DNA from: JADJNW01 sp964526645 | GTDB taxonomy: Bacteria; Bacteroidota; Bacteroidia; Chitinophagales; Saprospiraceae | Direction of reading: 5' to 3' | Assembly: GCA_964526645.1 (NCBI GenBank) | Contig: CAZGJN010000028.1 | Span: 1-48,067, forward strand | DNA length: 48,067 nucleotides | In this document: positions 36,072 through 43,734 of the stretch, piece by piece | How the letters are laid out: each line of letters begins with the position of its first letter | How positions within the stretch are numbered: the first letter of the stretch is position 1 | Position numbers and translations under genes: made by a program | The notes under the pieces: generated by a model | The model's database searches: none | Told to the model about the DNA's origin: nothing | What the model saw: the letters and a program-made list of their open reading frames with translations, nothing else

Positions 36072-36707
36072 ATGGCAGGATACACGAAAGTAGATATTGA
36101 AAATTGGAATCGGAAGGCACAGTATCATTTTTTTAAAAATTATGATAATCCATTTTTTAATATTACTGCCAACGTAGAAGTTACTAAGCTTATCCATTTT
36201 GCTAAAGCTAACGATGTATCTTTTTTTCTGGCTGCGCTGTTTTGTTCGCTAAAAATTGCCAATACAATAGATGTTTTTCGCTACAGAAGTACAGCGCACG
36301 ACGAAGTGCTTTGCTATGATGTCATCCATGCAGGCTCTACTATTTTGTACGACGATAATACTTTTGGCTTCTGTTATTATGAGTATGTGGATGATCTGAA
36401 ACTCTTTTGTGAAAAAGGCGCAAAGCGTATTGCTACCCAGAAAAAACAGAAAGGATTAGACCCCAAAACCAACGACAACAACCTGATTCATTATTCCGCC
36501 ATTCCCTGGATTTCCTTCACGGGTTTGCAACACGCGCGAAGATTTGGCGGGGTGGATACGATTCCGAAAATTACTTTTGGAAAATATTTTGTAGAAAATA
36601 ACAACATACGGATGCCCCTATCGGTAGAAGTGAACCATTCGATGATGGACGGCTACCATGTTGGGCGCTATTTTGAGGAGTTACAACTACTGCTCGATCA
36701 TTTTTGA
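36072..36707 (+). CDS. Chloramphenicol acetyltransferase-like O-acyltransferase
   Basis: This 211-residue protein has the CAT fold length and signature. The catalytic His is in NHSMMDGYHVGRY (His189, Asp193; the family motif is HxxxDG), and PWISFTGL holds the oxyanion Ser at residue 148. Trimeric CATs use acetyl-CoA to acetylate a hydroxyl at the subunit interface. Normal start, native-looking codon use and coupling to the acylase argue for a resident housekeeping or secondary-metabolism gene rather than an acquired resistance cassette; chloramphenicol itself may not be the substrate. The downstream membrane-protein gene follows 23 bp after the stop. Confidence 0.85.
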   Translation: MAGYTKVDIENWNRKAQYHFFKNYDNPFFNITANVEVTKLIHFAKANDVSFFLAALFCSLKIANTIDVFRYRSTAHDEVLCYDVIHAGSTILYDDNTFGFCYYEYVDDLKLFCEKGAKRIATQKKQKGLDPKTNDNNLIHYSAIPWISFTGLQHARRFGGVDTIPKITFGKYFVENNNIRMPLSVEVNHSMMDGYHVGRYFEELQLLLDHF

Positions 36708-36730
36708 GTGATTATAAAATCAAAAAAAAC

Positions 36731-37075
36731 ATGCGACTCCTATTCTTATTTATCTTTTTATTAATTGCCGCTTTCATTGCACATCAATTTATGCCCTGGT
36801 GGTCTATTGCTATTATTGCGGCCATATTAAGCTTTATATTCAAAACCAATGCCAGCGGAAGCTTTTGGGTAGGTTTTCTGGCCGCGACGCTGCTTTGGGG
36901 CGGCTATGCAGCCTATTTGAACACCGTGAACGAAGGCATCCTGGCTGCTCGCATCGGCAATATGTTGGGTGGCTTGAGTGGAATTGTGCTGGTCATTCTT
37001 TCAGGTGTCATCGGTGGTATATTTGGTGGCTTGGGCGCGCTTACGGGCAGTTTGGGCAGGCAATTGCTCAAATAA
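36731..37075 (+). CDS. Small conserved membrane protein, unknown function
   Basis: This 114-residue protein has three or four hydrophobic helices: residues 1-18, 20-37, 45-62 and a Gly-rich stretch at 76-106 (LGGLSGIVLVILSGVIGGIFGGLG). The Gly-rich helix repeats at four- to seven-residue spacing suggest tight helix packing or an oligomeric assembly. I chose the ATG at 36731; the frame extends to a TTG overlapping the CAT-like stop. It probably shares the transcript of the acylase and CAT-like genes. No named family is recognised with confidence. Confidence 0.65.
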   Translation: MRLLFLFIFLLIAAFIAHQFMPWWSIAIIAAILSFIFKTNASGSFWVGFLAATLLWGGYAAYLNTVNEGILAARIGNMLGGLSGIVLVILSGVIGGIFGGLGALTGSLGRQLLK

Positions 37076-37179
37076 TGCCATGAAAGGCATCCGTTGGTCT
37101 AAAAGACTTGATTGTTTACAAAAAACTGATGAGTTTTGAAGTAAAACTGCATAGTTGTGTTTGGCAAGCGTTTTTATAA

Positions 37180-37290
37180 TTCGAGCAAGAACAGAAAGAG
37201 AAACAAGCGCAGCATTATCTGGAGTCCCCAGAGGAAGAATTAATATTAAAAACGCCTGTAAAACGCTGGAAGGACAGCGATTTAGTATGA
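37180..37290 (+). pseudogene. Remnant of a fourth 2TM-domain gene (C-terminal tail only)
   Basis: After an in-frame TAA (37177-37179), 36 codons read into a tail with EQEQKEKQAQ, PEEELILK and the ending RWKDSDLV followed by TGA. That ending matches the tails of the two genes downstream (KKWDETDLV and KEWDDSELV). No ATG, no membrane segments and no full-length frame are present, so this looks like the surviving end of a decayed tandem copy. The ~100 bases before it hold short broken frames. Confidence 0.55.
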
Positions 37291-37306
37291 TTAAACAAGC
37301 ATTACA

Positions 37307-37687
37307 ATGATTGATAAAGAATACGAAAGTGCCCGTAAACGGGTAAAAAAGAAAAAAGAATTTTATAGTCATCTGGGGAGTTACATTGCCGTGGGGAGCT
37401 TTTTTTTCATACTCAATATCGTCACTTCTCCAGGTGATTGGTGGTTTTTCTACCCCATGCTGGGCTGGGGTATTGGATTAGTGATTCATTATTTCAGTGT
37501 ATTTGGCATTCCTGGTTTGATGAGCAGCGATTGGGAAGAAAAAGCCCTGGAAGAAGAAATGAATCGGATTCGCCGCATCCAGGAAAAATCAAAGCCGGAG
37601 GAAAAAGAGGAGGATAGCCTGGAACTCAAAGATTTGCAAAAAGAGAAAGTACGTTCTAAAAAATGGGATGAAACCGATTTGGTCTGA
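37307..37687 (+). CDS. 2TM domain protein (first of three paralogues)
   Basis: This 126-residue protein starts with a basic amphipathic segment (SARKRVKKKKEFYSHLGSY). Two membrane helices (about 25-40 and 47-66) flank a short loop with WWFFYPMLGWGIGLVIHYFSVFG, the 2TM-domain signature. The charged tail includes LELKDLQKEK and ends KKWDETDLV. In Bacteroidota this domain occurs alone or fused to LytTR-type kinases and regulators; its role is unknown. It is the most canonical member of a local tandem family and overlaps the next open frame only if the latter's upstream start is used. Confidence 0.85.
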   Translation: MIDKEYESARKRVKKKKEFYSHLGSYIAVGSFFFILNIVTSPGDWWFFYPMLGWGIGLVIHYFSVFGIPGLMSSDWEEKALEEEMNRIRRIQEKSKPEEKEEDSLELKDLQKEKVRSKKWDETDLV

Positions 37688-37700
37688 AACCAATTGCCAC

Positions 37701-38069
37701 ATGAAAGACGCATACAAAATCGCTCAAAAGCTGGTGAGCAGAAAAAAAGCCTTTTTTAAAGAGCTACAAAACTTCCTGATCATACTCGCTATCGGGGTTT
37801 GGGTGCTGTATTTCTCTCACTTTTCCATGCTGTACGCTTTTCGGTTTTGGTTTTTCCTGATTATGATTATTTCTGCTATCAACTTGGTATTTCGATACGT
37901 TTACCTGTTTATTGCACCCGAATGGGAGGAGCAACTGATTCAAAAAGAGCTGGAGCAGTTGCGCCGCAAAAAAGATACCGACAAATCGGAAGAAGAACCA
38001 TTGGAACTTAGAGCATTACAAAAAGCTTCAAATACCAGGAAGGAGTGGGACGATTCCGAGCTGGTTTGA
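37701..38069 (+). CDS. 2TM-like protein (second paralogue, divergent)
   Basis: This 122-residue protein has the basic start MKDAYKIAQKLVSRKKAFFKEL, two membrane helices (about 26-42 and 48-72) and a tail with LELRALQKASN and KEWDDSELV at the very end. The core has lost the GWGxxLxIHYF motif, so it is a diverged copy. The ATG at 37701 lies 13 bases after the preceding stop and aligns with the starts of its paralogues; an upstream in-frame ATG at 37668 overlaps the previous gene. Confidence 0.72.
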   Translation: MKDAYKIAQKLVSRKKAFFKELQNFLIILAIGVWVLYFSHFSMLYAFRFWFFLIMIISAINLVFRYVYLFIAPEWEEQLIQKELEQLRRKKDTDKSEEEPLELRALQKASNTRKEWDDSELV

Positions 38070-38086
38070 AAAACTGAATTGCAGCC

Positions 38087-38530
38087 ATGAAAGACCTCTA
38101 TCAATTGGCTCGCCGGAGAGTCATCAGGAAAAAACGCTTCTTTCAGCACCTTACCTTTTTTATTCCCGTTATTCTATTTGTTTTTTTACTCAACACCGTC
38201 CTTTTTATTACTACCTGGTGGACGTATGATCCCAGTAAAAATAGCACACAACTTATACAAGACATTTTGGCCTACCCTTATTGGTGGTTTCAATACCCTC
38301 TTTTAGGATGGGGGCTTTTGCTGCTGATTCACTATTTTACGGCATTTGGCATCCCTTTGATAGGGCATTATGATGAAAAATGGGAAGCCCTGGCAATAGA
38401 GGAAGAAGTAAAACGCCTGCGCTCAAAAGGGCATTTGCCGCGCACCTCGGATGACCCACCATTGAAATTAAAAAACCTACAAAAACAAGCAAATTCGCAT
38501 TACCAAAAACGCAAATTAGACTCATTGTAG
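38087..38530 (+). CDS. 2TM domain protein (third paralogue)
   Basis: This 147-residue protein has MKDLYQLARRRVIRKKRFFQHL at the N-terminus, then two membrane helices with the motif YPLLGWGLLLLIHYFTAFG. The loop between the helices is lengthened by about 20 residues (DPSKNSTQLIQDILAYPYWW). The tail keeps LKLKNLQKQ but ends KRKLDSL instead of the shared D/E-L-V ending. It starts 17 bases after the previous stop. A 7-bp hairpin (38542-38548 with 38562-38568) follows and may end this small operon. Confidence 0.8.
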   Translation: MKDLYQLARRRVIRKKRFFQHLTFFIPVILFVFLLNTVLFITTWWTYDPSKNSTQLIQDILAYPYWWFQYPLLGWGLLLLIHYFTAFGIPLIGHYDEKWEALAIEEEVKRLRSKGHLPRTSDDPPLKLKNLQKQANSHYQKRKLDSL

Positions 38531-38649
38531 CCAACGATCGTGCAAGTATTTGATTTTAGCGTACTTGCCTCTTCCTGGATAAATACCTATTTTTGAGTTT
38601 AAGTCGTTTACAAAATATAATGCTGTGGCTATTTTTTGTTTAAAAATTC

Positions 38650-38657
38650 TATTTTTG
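38650..38657 (+). promoter_or_regulatory. TAnnTTTG box before the polyprenol-phosphate-mannose synthase gene
   Basis: TATTTTTG is a perfect -7 element 35 bases before the proposed TTG start. A second TATTTTTG lies at 38588-38595, 20 bases after a TTG that belongs to a hairpin. Either could be used. Confidence 0.4.
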
Positions 38658-38692
38658 CGGCTTCTTTATTTCACTTTTCCAACTAAAATACA

Positions 38693-39445
38693 TTGGCAGA
38701 TAGTTTAGTCATCATTCCAACCTACAATGAAAAGGAAAACATCGGCAAAATTATAGAGGCGGTGCTTTCTTTAGAGAAGGATTTCCACGTGCTTATCGTA
38801 GATGACGGCTCTCCTGATGGAACTGCCCAAGTCGTGAAGGCACTCCAGCAAAGGCATCCCAATGCTATTTTCCTGATCGAGCGGCAAGGTAAGTTAGGGC
38901 TTGGCACTGCCTACATTGCAGGTTTCAAATGGGGGCTACAGCGGCGGTACGACTATTTTTTTGAAATGGATGCTGATTTTTCACACAATCCTCAAGATTT
39001 GGTACGCATGTACGAGGCTTGCACTGCCCAACACGCGGACGTAGTGATCGGATCGCGGTACGTACCTGGCGGAAAATTGGAGAATTGGCCCTTGGATCGA
39101 ATTTTACTCTCCTACAGCGCATCCCTTTATGTAAGGTTTGTAACCTGGATGCCCGTGAAAGACCCCACTGCGGGCTTTATCTGTTATCGCCGGAAAGTGC
39201 TGGAAACCATTGATTTGGATAAAATCCGCTTTGTGGGATATGCCTTTCAGATTGAAATGAAATACGCCGCTCGTTTACTGGGATTTAAGATCGTAGAAAT
39301 CCCTATTACCTTTGCCGATCGGATGGAAGGCAGCTCCAAAATGTCCCGCGGGATTGTAAAAGAAGCGATCTGGGGTGTATTACAAATGCGTTTCCTCAGT
39401 TTTTTTTCCAGTTATGCGGCCACACCATTGCCCAATAATAGCTAA
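38693..39445 (+). CDS. Polyprenol monophosphomannose synthase-like GT2 glycosyltransferase
   Basis: This 250-residue family-2 glycosyltransferase opens with SLVIIPTYNEKENI and carries VDDGSPDGTA (nucleotide site), MDADFSHNP (DxD-type metal site), GSRYVPGG and a C-terminal RMEGSSKMSRGIVKEA. This is the soluble DPM1-like pattern: transfer of mannose from GDP-mannose to a polyprenyl phosphate on the cytoplasmic face. No membrane domain is present. The start must be TTG at 38693, since no ATG precedes the conserved sequence and relatives begin one or two residues earlier than SLVIIPTYN. It could supply the donor used by the GT-C enzyme at 92-1408. Confidence 0.87.
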   Translation: MADSLVIIPTYNEKENIGKIIEAVLSLEKDFHVLIVDDGSPDGTAQVVKALQQRHPNAIFLIERQGKLGLGTAYIAGFKWGLQRRYDYFFEMDADFSHNPQDLVRMYEACTAQHADVVIGSRYVPGGKLENWPLDRILLSYSASLYVRFVTWMPVKDPTAGFICYRRKVLETIDLDKIRFVGYAFQIEMKYAARLLGFKIVEIPITFADRMEGSSKMSRGIVKEAIWGVLQMRFLSFFSSYAATPLPNNS

Positions 39446-39739
39446 AATGAATCCTGCGCTGTCGCAAGGTAAAATTTGAATAAAAGCATCGTTTTGTTTC
39501 CACAAATTCCCACTTTTACTTCTTGAATTATATTTCCTCTGTTTTTACTGAATCTGCTACGCCATTTTTATGAGGATATCATCATTTCTTTTCATGGAAA
39601 CTGCCTCCACTAAATGACACTTGTCAAATTTTTATCTTCTTTTTGTAGTCAAAAAAGCGAAAAACTATAATTTTTTTGATTAAAAAACACGAATTTATAT
39701 TGTTGCAAAGCAATGTGGAAAAATTTTTTCAAAAAAATA
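39446..39739. other. AT-rich gap before the division cluster
   Basis: I see no gene here. An isolated GTGG at 39715-39718 lies 25 bp before the phased MraZ boxes and is out of their 10-bp register. Confidence 0.4.
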
Positions 39740-39781
39740 GTGGTAAAAAGTGGTAATTTGTGTCAAAACCTATTAATTTTG
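39740..39781 (+). promoter_or_regulatory. mraZ promoter with MraZ-type repeat boxes
   Basis: GTGG at 39740-39743 and 39750-39753 and GTGT at 39760-39763 recur every 10 bp, the known arrangement of MraZ binding boxes (short G-rich repeats, one per helical turn). The second box sits where a -33 element is expected, 20 bases before a perfect -7 box TAATTTTG (39774-39781). MraZ binding there should block the promoter, giving autoregulation of the whole cluster. Confidence 0.65.
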
Positions 39782-39808
39782 AAGCACTTTCTCAAATGAA
39801 AGGGTATC

Positions 39809-40270
39809 ATGCAACAATTATTGGGCGAATACGAATGCAAAATAGACCCCAAAGGGCGCATGCGATTGCCAACTGATCTGGTGGAACAGTTGGGGGAAGG
39901 GCACGCCCATAGTTTTGTGGTCAATAGAGGATTTGAAAAATGCCTGATGCTGTACCCTGAAGCCGTTTGGGAGCGAATCACAAATGAAATCAATCAACTC
40001 AATCAGTATGTAAAGAAAAATCGCGATTTTATAAGATATTTTTATCGAGGTGCTCAAAAACTCGTGGCGGATAGTGCTGATAGAATATTGATTACGAAGC
40101 GATTGTTAGAATATGCTGCGATTGATAAAGATGTGATTCTATCTGCGTATAATGATCGGATTGAAATTTGGGCGAAAGAGGAATATGATCGTATCTTGGA
40201 TGAAGAGCCCGATGATTTCTCCGATCTGGCAGAAGATGTGCTGGGAAAAATCAGTAACTCTGATACCTAA
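39809..40270 (+). CDS. mraZ: Transcriptional regulator MraZ
   Basis: This 153-residue protein has two AbrB-like half-domains: LLGEYECKIDPKGRMRLPTDL near the N-terminus and ADSADRILITKRLLEYAAI in the second half. MraZ forms a ring that binds repeated boxes upstream of its own gene and regulates the division and cell-wall cluster. Its stop overlaps the rsmH start by one base (TAATG), so the two are translationally coupled. The C-terminus has an acidic extension (DEEPDDFSDLAEDV). Confidence 0.96.
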   Translation: MQQLLGEYECKIDPKGRMRLPTDLVEQLGEGHAHSFVVNRGFEKCLMLYPEAVWERITNEINQLNQYVKKNRDFIRYFYRGAQKLVADSADRILITKRLLEYAAIDKDVILSAYNDRIEIWAKEEYDRILDEEPDDFSDLAEDVLGKISNSDT

Positions 40271-41166
40271 TGGCGTACCACCAACCTGTACTGCTCAACG
40301 AAAGCGTGGAAGCACTGGCGATACAACCAGCAGGCGTTTATGTAGATGCTACTTTTGGCGGCGGCGGTCATGCTACAGCCATTTTGAATCAACTGGGTGA
40401 CAAAGGTCGTCTGATCGGATTTGACCAGGACGAGGATGCCGTCCGAAATGCAATAGAGGACTCCCGATTTTCCTTCGTTCATCATAATTTTCGGTTTCTA
40501 AAGCGCTTTTTGAAATTGTATGGAATCGAGCAAGTAGATGGAATTTTGGCAGATTTGGGCGTTTCCTCTCACCAATTGGACGAAGCGAGTAGGGGCTTTT
40601 CCTATCGCTTTGATGCCCCTTTGGATATGCGGATGGACAGGAGCGGCGAGGTATCAGCAGCTGATATTGTCAATACTTATTCGGCAGCCGAATTGCAGCG
40701 TATTTTGGGAGCGTACGGAGAGGTGCGCAATGCGAAAACCCTGGCTTTGAAAATAGTGGAAGAACGAAAAGCACGAGCCATCAAGACAATCCATGACTTG
40801 CTCGCCATCGTGGAACCCCTGGCGCGGGGGCAAAAGCTGCGCTACTTATCGCAGGTGTTTCAGGCTTTGAGGATGGAAGTCAACGATGAAATGGGCGCGT
40901 TGAGCGATTTTTTGGAACAATCCATTGAAGTGTTAAAACCCGGAGGCAGGCTGTGCGTCATCACCTATCATTCAATAGAAGATCGGATGGTGAAAAATTT
41001 TTTGAAGGTAGGCAATGCAAATGGCGAGGTAAAAAGCGATTTTTATGGAAATATTTTTCGCCCTTTAAAAATGATTTCTAAAAGTGGGGTGGAGCCATCT
41101 CAGGAAGAAATTCGCCGAAATCCAAGAGCGCGTAGCGCCAAATTGAGGGTCGGAGAGAAGCTTTAA
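40270..41166 (+). CDS. rsmH: 16S rRNA (cytosine-1402-N4)-methyltransferase RsmH
   Basis: This 298-residue enzyme has the SAM-binding motif DATFGGGGHATAIL (26-39), LADLGVSSHQLDEASRGFSYR and LDMRMD, and the C-terminal VITYHSIEDRMVKNFLK. It methylates C1402 in the ribosomal P site. Order and coupling with mraZ are those of the conserved cluster. Confidence 0.97.
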   Translation: MAYHQPVLLNESVEALAIQPAGVYVDATFGGGGHATAILNQLGDKGRLIGFDQDEDAVRNAIEDSRFSFVHHNFRFLKRFLKLYGIEQVDGILADLGVSSHQLDEASRGFSYRFDAPLDMRMDRSGEVSAADIVNTYSAAELQRILGAYGEVRNAKTLALKIVEERKARAIKTIHDLLAIVEPLARGQKLRYLSQVFQALRMEVNDEMGALSDFLEQSIEVLKPGGRLCVITYHSIEDRMVKNFLKVGNANGEVKSDFYGNIFRPLKMISKSGVEPSQEEIRRNPRARSAKLRVGEKL

Positions 41167-41188
41167 AAAACCAGCATAAAAGATCAAA

Positions 41189-41506
41189 ATGGCAAAGAAA
41201 AAAGGCATAGAACAGGTTTTTAGTAGGGACTTTTGGAACTCTGAAAAGATTTTCGAGAACCTGCCATTTATCCTTTTTGTAGGCTTTTTGGCGATCATTT
41301 ACATTGCCAATGCTCATTTTGCTGAACGGAACGTGCGCCGCATTCAGGCATTAAAAAAAGAAATACAAGAATTGCGCTGGCATTATAGGTCGCTGCAAGC
41401 AGAAATCATGGTGGATAGTAAGCGCTCTGAAATCAGAGAAAAAGTAAAAGAACAAGGCTTGCGCTCTTTTCAAACCAAGCCTAAAAAAATTGTTGTAAAC
41501 GACTGA
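41189..41506 (+). CDS. FtsL-like division protein
   Basis: This 105-residue bitopic protein has a cytoplasmic N-terminus (residues 1-28), one membrane helix (about 29-47, FILFVGFLAIIYIANAHFA) and a periplasmic coiled coil (about 50-90, RRIQALKKEIQELRWHYRSLQAEI). Topology and position between rsmH and the transpeptidase gene identify it as the FtsL-type partner of the divisome (FtsQLB in other bacteria). Sequence similarity in this family is low, so the call rests on context and topology. Confidence 0.85.
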   Translation: MAKKKGIEQVFSRDFWNSEKIFENLPFILFVGFLAIIYIANAHFAERNVRRIQALKKEIQELRWHYRSLQAEIMVDSKRSEIREKVKEQGLRSFQTKPKKIVVND

Positions 41507-41520
41507 AACATAGCTGAACG

Positions 41521-43680
41521 ATGGAGATTAGAAACGAAGTCTTATATCGGATTTATTTTCTCTTGTTGGGTGTCATCGCCGCAGCTATTGTATTAGTTTA
41601 TCAAACGATCATTATCAGCTATGCCGAAGGGGAAAAGTGGCGCAAGGAAGGGGAAAAGTTGTACATGGACACGCGCCCCGTTGAGGCAGAGCGGGGAAAT
41701 ATCCTTGCAGCTGACGGGAGTTTGTTAGCAACATCTATCCCTTATTTTGATATTCGCATGGATCCTAATTCTACTGGCATGACAGAGCAGGATTTCATGG
41801 AAAACCTCGATACCCTATCGCATTGTATTGCTACCTATGTGGATAATAGCTTTACGCCTGGGGGCTTTAGAGAATATTTACTCAGAATGCGCGGGGATTC
41901 TACCCAACGATATGTGCCGATCAAGAAACGTGCTTCTTATGCCGAAAAACAGTTTATAGAGCAGTTTCCTTTGTTTAACCTCGGTCAGATCCGCGGCGGA
42001 TTTATTGCAGTGCAGAAAAGCGAGCGCAAAAGACCCTTTGGCATACTGGCTCAGCGCACTATCGGCTACATAGGGCGCGAAGGAGCCAAACCAGTTGGTT
42101 TGGAAGCAGCCTACAATAAAATACTGGGCGGAGAGCAGGGTAGTCAATTAATGATTAGAGTGGATGAAGCCAACGATATTTGGATTCCGGCAGAAGATTT
42201 TTCCCTGATAGAACCCAAAAGCGGAGATGACATCGTCACGACTTTGGACATCAATATCCAGGATGTTACCGAAGAGGCTTTGCTGCGTGCCATGAATTAC
42301 CACGATGCCGAATGGGGCACAGCCGTAGTGATGGAAGTAAAAACCGGTGCCATCCGAGCTATTGCCAACCTCGGTAAAACAGAGGAAGGCTATTGGGAAA
42401 CCTATAATTTCGCTATTGGAAATTCCATAGAGCCGGGTTCTACCTTCAAATTGGCTTCTATGATGGCAATGTTAGAAGATGGCTACCTGAAGCTGGATGA
42501 TACCATTCACCTGGAAAGAGGGCAAACTAAGTTCTTTGAAGAAACGATGATTGATGCTTCGCCGTATAGCGCCAAAATAGACTCTACAACCATACGCCAC
42601 GCTTTTGAAATTTCCTCCAATGTGGGAATTGCCAAGCTGGTTCAGCAATATTATGGCAAAAAAGAGCGCATCAACCGCAATGAAGGTGCCGCAAGGTTTA
42701 TCAAACGCCTTAAAGATTTTAACCTGCATTTGCCTACGGGCATTGAAATTGATGGAGAAGCAAAACCTTACATCAAAGAGGCTTATGATCCCAATTATCA
42801 ATGGAGTGGCACAACACTACCCTGGATGTCAATTGGTTATGAAGTAAGAATTACACCACTACAATTGCTCACATTTTATAATGCTGTAGCCAATAATGGG
42901 GTAATGGTCAAGCCATATTTGGTGTCTGAAATCCAGCGCTTTGGCGAAACCATTAAAACCTTCAAACCTACAGTTATTAATCGCCGCATCGCTTCTGCCA
43001 AAACGATCCACCAGGCAAAAGAATTGCTGGAAGCAGTGGTGGAGCGAGGTACTGCCGAAAAACTCAAAACGGAGGAATACCGCTTTGCCGGCAAAACCGG
43101 TACGGCTCAAGTGGGGTATCGCCGCAACGAACGCGGCATTCGGCTAAGCGGTTACCAAGCGTCTTTTGTGGGCTTTTTTCCTGCCGAAAACCCTACATAT
43201 TCTTGCATTGTAGTCATCAATAAACCGCGCAATGCGGGCTTTTACGGGGCAGATGTAGCAGGGCCTGTTTTTCGGGAGATTGCCGATCATCTCTACGCTA
43301 CCAAAGTGAATCTGCACGAAGCCATCAATGAAACTGCCAAACCTATTTTGGCTTCCAATAAAATGCCGTTGAATGATGCAGGTATTCGGGAGGATATTCA
43401 AGAAGTGCTTGATTTTTTGGATATTAAATATTATGATCAATCTTCCGCAGAAACTGCCGTTTTGCAAAGCCAGGGGGACAGCCTTTTGGTGGTCAATCGC
43501 ACTTTACCCGATGCTAAAGTCGTCCCAAATGTAGTGGGCATGGGCTTGCGCGATGCCTTATACTTGATGGAAAATCGAGGCTGCAAAGTGGATGTAGTAG
43601 GCGTGGGAAAGGTCGTTCGACAGTCCATTTTGCCGGGTACGCGGGCGCGCGGGCAAACCGTGCGGATATTTTTGCAATGA
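41521..43680 (+). CDS. ftsI: Division-specific peptidoglycan transpeptidase (FtsI/PBP3-like) with PASTA domain
   Basis: This 719-residue class B penicillin-binding protein has a membrane anchor (about residues 10-32) and a pedestal with the ERGNILAADGSLLATS motif. The transpeptidase domain has the nucleophile S307 in GSTFK, SSN at 365-367 and KTGTAQ from K525. A C-terminal PASTA domain (about 655-719, with VVPNVVGMGLRDALYLMENRG) is present. It cross-links septal peptidoglycan and pairs with the SEDS protein FtsW, whose gene should lie beyond the window. The start 14 bases after ftsL fits operon translation. Confidence 0.95.
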   Translation: MEIRNEVLYRIYFLLLGVIAAAIVLVYQTIIISYAEGEKWRKEGEKLYMDTRPVEAERGNILAADGSLLATSIPYFDIRMDPNSTGMTEQDFMENLDTLSHCIATYVDNSFTPGGFREYLLRMRGDSTQRYVPIKKRASYAEKQFIEQFPLFNLGQIRGGFIAVQKSERKRPFGILAQRTIGYIGREGAKPVGLEAAYNKILGGEQGSQLMIRVDEANDIWIPAEDFSLIEPKSGDDIVTTLDINIQDVTEEALLRAMNYHDAEWGTAVVMEVKTGAIRAIANLGKTEEGYWETYNFAIGNSIEPGSTFKLASMMAMLEDGYLKLDDTIHLERGQTKFFEETMIDASPYSAKIDSTTIRHAFEISSNVGIAKLVQQYYGKKERINRNEGAARFIKRLKDFNLHLPTGIEIDGEAKPYIKEAYDPNYQWSGTTLPWMSIGYEVRITPLQLLTFYNAVANNGVMVKPYLVSEIQRFGETIKTFKPTVINRRIASAKTIHQAKELLEAVVERGTAEKLKTEEYRFAGKTGTAQVGYRRNERGIRLSGYQASFVGFFPAENPTYSCIVVINKPRNAGFYGADVAGPVFREIADHLYATKVNLHEAINETAKPILASNKMPLNDAGIREDIQEVLDFLDIKYYDQSSAETAVLQSQGDSLLVVNRTLPDAKVVPNVVGMGLRDALYLMENRGCKVDVVGVGKVVRQSILPGTRARGQTVRIFLQ

Positions 43681-43734
43681 TGCCATGAGCCGCTATTTTG
43701 TTATGAAAAGTTGAAGAACAGCTATTTTTATGAA

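Noticed and set aside
36072..36707. CAT-like gene as an acquired chloramphenicol resistance gene
   Set aside because: There are no flanking mobile sequences, it is translationally coupled to a resident gene, and base composition is like the neighbours.
38565..38595. TTG-N20-TATTTTTG promoter before the mannose synthase gene
   Set aside because: Its -33 part is inside a 7-bp hairpin that more probably ends the 2TM operon; the box at 38650 is nearer the gene. Not excluded.
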